A stretch of DNA of 54,290 nt from NCBI GenBank assembly GCA_022763185.1, contig JALEGL010000007.1:1-54290 (forward strand), in the 5' to 3' direction. The position numbers and the translations under genes were made by a program. Origin of the DNA: a bacterium. GTDB taxonomy: Bacteria; Bdellovibrionota_G; JALEGL01. Position 1 is the first letter of the stretch. Every line of letters starts with the position of its first letter. The notes under the pieces were generated by a model, which saw nothing but the letters and a program-made list of their open reading frames with translations, was not told where the DNA came from and searched no databases. Positions 50,749-54,290 of this stretch are shown here, one piece after another.

Positions 50749-51731
50749 ATCATGGCTTTAAGCGCATATATTGTATCCCATATGCTGTTACGAGCTTTTG
50801 TGAAGTCTTTTGCAGTGTTATGATAAACGTCCTGTTGAATGCCTTTATGATAGGCAAACAGCATTGCAGGGTCTTTGGCTATGACATAAGGAGGGTTTGG
50901 ACTGGAAGACAGAGATAAGATTGCTGTAAGTACAACCGGATTAAATTCTACAACGCTTATAACCGCAGGTGCAACCTCTCTTAAGTTCTGTACAAAGCGC
51001 GTTTCCGCTAAGTTCATTGAGAAATACTTTGGTTTTAATTCAGCCAAAAGATCACGAAATTGCAGCGCTTCTGGATAAGGAACCAAGCCCTTTTCTACCC
51101 CTTCTTGAAAAACATCTTGACCTTTTTGGCTGAGGCGAAATGTTGCATAATCCTCAACTTTAACCCATTCAATGAGACCATTTTTTTGTGAGTTATAAAG
51201 CGTAAGTGCCAATTCTTTTGAAAATGCTGTTTGTGCTTTATTTGAAAAGAAATCAAGAAAATCCTTGGTATCATCCCACTCAGATTTAGAAATAGTAACC
51301 GTTTTATAACCTTCTTGGAGCCTACTGTCGTCTTTCCATTCGCAACCCAATAGCAAAAATGTATAATCGTTAATGATTAGCTTTTCAGCATTAGTCATGT
51401 TCGCTTCCAAAGTGAGAGAATATTTTGAACATGCTTCCCAACAAATAGGGTTCAGCTCATCGAGGACCAGGGCATTTGGATGTGAGAGTAAGTAGGGTGC
51501 TGATGGTACAAAAATGCGTGCATTCACTTCTTTGTGCGACAAATCAATGTTTTTTCGATTGAGAATATAATCCCAGGTTAATTCTGTTCCAGGTTGTCTG
51601 GGATTCATAAATTGAGATTTAGGATTTGGATTAAAAGAACACGTAGCTTCCCAGCCAGAAATAGCAAAGCTAGGTTCAATACCAAAACAAACAATTAATC
51701 CTCCAACGGCTTTTAACAAAAATGATTTCAT
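50727..51731 (-). CDS. Secreted protein of unknown function between two tRNA-Arg copies
   Basis: 334 residues, signal peptide MKSFLLKAVGGLIVCFGI ... SFA with cleavage after about residue 23. The mature protein has four to five cysteines (ATCSFNP, ICWEACSK, LLGCEWK) that may form disulfides, and a C-terminal helical region. I do not recognise a family. It is the only gene between tRNA-Arg and its broken copy, with its own terminator. Possible cargo of an integration event, or simply an old chromosomal gene. Confidence 0.6.
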   Translation of the reverse strand: MKSFLLKAVGGLIVCFGIEPSFAISGWEATCSFNPNPKSQFMNPRQPGTELTWDYILNRKNIDLSHKEVNARIFVPSAPYLLSHPNALVLDELNPICWEACSKYSLTLEANMTNAEKLIINDYTFLLLGCEWKDDSRLQEGYKTVTISKSEWDDTKDFLDFFSNKAQTAFSKELALTLYNSQKNGLIEWVKVEDYATFRLSQKGQDVFQEGVEKGLVPYPEALQFRDLLAELKPKYFSMNLAETRFVQNLREVAPAVISVVEFNPVVLTAILSLSSSPNPPYVIAKDPAMLFAYHKGIQQDVYHNTAKDFTKARNSIWDTIYALKAMITIVNSQ

Positions 51732-51916
51732 AGTTATTTTCCCCTAAAAAGTTGTGTAAAAATACAATATAATGCAATGCAAAAAAAATCAAGCTGTGTT
51801 TTACATGATGAATTAGAAATACCAGTATTTCTACAAAAGTAACCGGCTACCTTTTGATAGAGCGAGATTGATTGAATTAAAATATGGATGTAGATAGGTC
51901 GATGAGCTTCAAATAA

Positions 51917-51993
51917 TGGCGCACCCGGAGCGATTCGAACGCCCGACCCCCAGATTCGTAGTCTGGTGCTCTATCCAGCTGAGCTACGGGTGC
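51917..51993 (-). tRNA. tRNA-Arg(ACG)
   Basis: Minus strand GCACCCG ... CGGGTGCGCCA: 7-bp acceptor, encoded CCA, D-arm GCTCAGCTGGATAGAGC, anticodon loop CTACGAA (ACG, read as ICG), T-arm GTTCGAATC. Length 77. TTTACA, 17 bases, TACCTA upstream could be its promoter. The rest of 51732-52135 shows nothing but two copies of GGCTACCTTTT (51845 and 52070) around the tRNA. Confidence 0.96.
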
Positions 51994-52135
51994 ATGTGAG
52001 AGGCATAGGTACAAATAAACCGATCATTTGTAAAGATAATTTCCTAAGATTGGTCAATAAAAGACAATAGGCTACCTTTTAGATTGAATTACTGAAAAAA
52101 GTTGATCTGTGCCCCCCTTGAGTTACAAGAGCTCT

Positions 52136-52849
52136 ATGCCACAGAGAAAAACAAACGAACTGCGTTCAATAGAAATTACTCCAAATTATATTCATAACCC
52201 CATGGGCTCTTGTTTGATTAAAATGGGGCAGACTTGGGTGCTGTGTACGGCTTCAGTAGAAGAAAAAGTGCCACCATTTATGGAAAGAAAAGGCAAAGGT
52301 TGGGTGACTGCTGAGTACTGTATGTTGCCAGCATCTACACACACCAGGTCTAAACGTGAAGCTAAGTCAGGCAAGCAAAGTGGCAGAACGCAAGAAATTC
52401 AACGTTTAATTGGTCGTTCTTTAAGGGCTTGTATTGATGAGCGTTTGTTGGGTGAAAGAACCATCACCGTGGATTGTGATGTCTTGCAAGCCGATGGCGG
52501 AACACGGATTGCTTCTATTAACGGTGGTTTTGTGGCCATGTCTATTGCTATTAAAAAACTGATGCAAAAAGGTAAAGTTGAGCATAATCCCATTCGCTCA
52601 CATGTTGCCGGAATCAGTATGGGGCTTAAAGATGATAAAGTCTATACAGATTTGGATTATGATTTAGATTCCACCTGTGATGTTGATATGAACCTGGTTT
52701 TCTTGGGCAATGGCTCATTGGTGGAAATCCAGGGGACTGCAGAAAGAGGAACTTTTAGTTTTGAGCAAACCCAAGCCATGTTGGGACAAGGTTTTGAAGC
52801 GGTAAAAGAAATTGTTAATAAACAAAGCCATGCCATAGAAACAGCATGA
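52136..52849 (+). CDS. rph: Ribonuclease PH
   Basis: 237 residues from ATG 52136, where the family N-terminus begins (MPQRKTNELRSIEITPNYI) and AAGAG is upstream; a GTG at 52109 would add nine residues. Conserved VLCTASVEEKVPPF, GWVTAEYCMLPASTHTR, GRTQEIQRLIGRSLRACID, TVDCDVLQADGGTRIASING. Phosphorolytic 3' trimming of tRNA precursors. Overlaps rdgB by 4 bases. Confidence 0.96.
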   Translation: MPQRKTNELRSIEITPNYIHNPMGSCLIKMGQTWVLCTASVEEKVPPFMERKGKGWVTAEYCMLPASTHTRSKREAKSGKQSGRTQEIQRLIGRSLRACIDERLLGERTITVDCDVLQADGGTRIASINGGFVAMSIAIKKLMQKGKVEHNPIRSHVAGISMGLKDDKVYTDLDYDLDSTCDVDMNLVFLGNGSLVEIQGTAERGTFSFEQTQAMLGQGFEAVKEIVNKQSHAIETA

Positions 52850-53451
52850 ATATTTGCATCGCCACACAAAATCAAGGAAAACTCAAAGAGTTTCAGTATT
52901 TGGCTGAGCAGTTTTGCCCGCAAGTTTCTTTTTATTCCATTAAAGAATCCAGACAAGATAATGCTCCAGAGGTGGTAGAAAATGGCAGTACTTTTTTAGA
53001 GAATGCGAGCATTAAAGCCAAGGCCTATGCCCGCTGGTTAAAGAAACCCTGTCTCTCAGATGATTCAGGTTTGGTGGTAGATGCTCTAGCAGGTGAGCCG
53101 GGTTTGTATTCAGCCCGTTATGCAGGGCCGGATGCCACGGATGCAGATAATAATGCAAAGTTATTGCATGAGATCAAAGTCAAACAACTAGTAGATCCTA
53201 AAGCCAAGTTTGTTTGCGTTTTGGCCTATTACAATCCTTTGACCGAGCAGATGCTAACAGCAGAGGGTGAGTTGCATGGTTGTATTGTTTCTCAAACAAG
53301 AGGAAATCAAGGCTTTGGCTACAACCCTTTGTTTTATGTTGAAGAACGCAAGAAAACCTTGGCAGAGATGGATATGAAAGAAAAGCTCAGTTTGGATCAC
53401 CGTTCCCTAGCGTTTCAGGCTATCAGTCAAAAATTACAAAGTATCCTGTGA
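52846..53451 (+). CDS. rdgB: XTP/dITP pyrophosphatase (RdgB/HAM1)
   Basis: 201 residues: ICIATQNQGKLKEFQYLA, LSDDSGLVVDALAGEPGLYS then ARYAG, and GNQGFGYNPLFYV, then EMDMKEKLSLDHRSLAF. Removes dITP, dXTP and ITP from the nucleotide pool. The rph-rdgB pair with ATGA overlap is widespread. Confidence 0.96.
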   Translation: MNICIATQNQGKLKEFQYLAEQFCPQVSFYSIKESRQDNAPEVVENGSTFLENASIKAKAYARWLKKPCLSDDSGLVVDALAGEPGLYSARYAGPDATDADNNAKLLHEIKVKQLVDPKAKFVCVLAYYNPLTEQMLTAEGELHGCIVSQTRGNQGFGYNPLFYVEERKKTLAEMDMKEKLSLDHRSLAFQAISQKLQSIL

Positions 53452-53467
53452 TAATAGCGATATTAGG

Positions 53468-53496
53468 TTGACTTTTTTTCTCAGGCACTCTAAATA
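53468..53496 (+). promoter_or_regulatory. Promoter of tRNA-Pro
   Basis: TTGACT (53468-53473), 17-base spacer, TAAATA (53491-53496); the tRNA begins 39 bases past the -10 box. Confidence 0.55.
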
Positions 53497-53534
53497 ATGT
53501 GCTCTTTATCAGTCAGCAAGACTGTCTAAAATGT

Positions 53535-53611
53535 CGGGGCGTAGCGCAGCCTGGTAGCGCACCTGCTTTGGGAGCAGGGGGTCGTTGGTTCAAATCCAAT
53601 CGCCCCGACCA
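53535..53611 (+). tRNA. tRNA-Pro(UGG)
   Basis: CGGGGCG ... CGCCCCGACCA: 7-bp acceptor with encoded CCA, D-arm GCGCAGCCTGGTAGCGC, anticodon stem-loop CCTGCTTTGGGAGCAGG with UGG and T-arm TTGGTTCAAATCCAA. Length 77. Its 3' end faces an integrase gene and is a likely attachment site. Confidence 0.97.
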
Positions 53612-53743
53612 CTTATTTTCTAACTATCTAAAATCATTTGATAAATTTTAAAAATAGTCCTTTTGGGAAAGAAATGGGAAAGATAAAAAAATTTCATTGC
53701 TGACGGTTTTATTGTTTTGAACAAACAGCTCTAGAAATTAATA

Positions 53744-54290
53744 TTATCCAGCGCTGTTAGCTCTTTTTGAATTTAGAGAAATTACATTATCAGATCCTCC
53801 ATTATCAGGAGAAGGGTTGGATTTTTTAATTTTACCAAATTCAAAATCAACAATGGCATCACGTTGAGTTTGCTCAGTGACTTTTGCATAATGCTGAGTG
53901 ATACGAAGATCCTGATGTCCTAAAGCTGCTTGAGCACCACGAATATTTCTTGTCTGGTTTGCATAGATTGATGCAAAAGAATGTCTTAAAACGTGTGTAG
54001 AGCGGTCAGGAAGGCCTAATTTTTTAAAGGCACCTTTGTATGCACGTTGGATAGCATTATACTTAATCAATTCACCTTTTCTGTGAAATACCAATTGTTG
54101 TCCTGGGTTGAGCGCTTTCCATTCAGTCAACAGTTGAACCAATTTTTCGGGCATGACAATTTTCCTAAAAACACCTGTTTTGGTGTTTTCTCTGATCTTG
54201 GGTTGTTTGGTCCAAAGATCCCAATTGCATACTCTTTTGATTTCTACTGTTTGACTTTGAAAGTTCACGCAGTCCCACATTAAACCACAA
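53744..54290 (-). CDS. Tyrosine recombinase/integrase, C-terminal part (5' end outside window)
   Basis: The frame is open to the right window edge (CGLMWDCVNF precedes ATG 54280), so the gene starts outside. Catalytic residues seen: Lys in TKTGVFRKI, HVLRHSFASIYA (His-x-x-Arg), GHQDLRITQHYAKV (His and the Tyr nucleophile). The first Arg is beyond the edge. The C-terminal tail (NPSPDNGGSDNVISLN) is low complexity. It points at tRNA-Pro, 132 bases away, the normal layout of an element integrated at the 3' end of the tRNA gene. Confidence 0.93.
   Translation of the reverse strand, partial: CGLMWDCVNFQSQTVEIKRVCNWDLWTKQPKIRENTKTGVFRKIVMPEKLVQLLTEWKALNPGQQLVFHRKGELIKYNAIQRAYKGAFKKLGLPDRSTHVLRHSFASIYANQTRNIRGAQAALGHQDLRITQHYAKVTEQTQRDAIVDFEFGKIKKSNPSPDNGGSDNVISLNSKRANSAG

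Overview
The window reads as chromosomal DNA of an AT-rich Gram-negative bacterium. Evidence for an outer membrane includes several lipoproteins with lipoboxes, an LpoB-type activator, a secretin and BolA. The combination of GatCAB, PhaR, TIGR00282/YmdB, a Tad-type secretion cluster, a CADD-type folate protein and a fused FolK-FolP suggests a Bdellovibrionota/deltaproteobacteria-like lineage. That placement is inference; no rRNA or other decisive marker is present.

Bases 1-12.1 kb look accessory and are visibly AT-richer than what follows. A truncated class III aminotransferase enters from the left. A minus-strand group follows (3756 to 448): an HExxH protein resembling the alpha-ketoglutarate-dependent peptide beta-hydroxylases of RiPP clusters, a 51-residue ORF with its own promoter, an MFS transporter and an S33 proline-iminopeptidase-like hydrolase. 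I read this as a candidate minimal RiPP (modified peptide) locus. Divergent from it lie a family-5 peptide-binding protein and a hybrid histidine kinase whose first membrane segment is in another frame. Then come two GNAT acetyltransferases, a MATE exporter, a membrane-anchored Cas4-like nuclease and an IMPase-family phosphatase.

Bases 12.2-36 kb are mostly core genes in compact operons: PhaR; a nucleoside salvage operon (deoC-punA-hpt-ridA); an FG-GAP secreted protein; bolA; an AmgK/MurU-like kinase-nucleotidyltransferase pair; two paralogous FN3-like lipoproteins; ffh-rpsP-khpA-rimM-trmD-rplS; zapA-5FCL-ymdB; gatCAB-mtnA-lipoprotein-ppa; lpoB with its COG3014 and YcfL-like partners; and an EAL-domain protein.

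Bases 36.6-42.5 kb hold a partial Tad/Flp export set (TadC, TadB, CpaF, CpaC) with two unrecognised secreted proteins. tRNA-Leu follows, with a partial copy of its 3' end 163 bp away and a hairpin-rich spacer. Next are a perfect Fur box with feoAB, merC, a CADD-folB-folKP folate operon, two LysR regulators, an ACT-domain protein and a 4-TM protein. A tRNA-Arg and a broken tRNA-Arg copy exactly 1300 bp apart flank one secreted protein gene. After rph-rdgB, tRNA-Pro is followed by a tyrosine recombinase cut by the right window edge, which is the likely left end of an integrated element.
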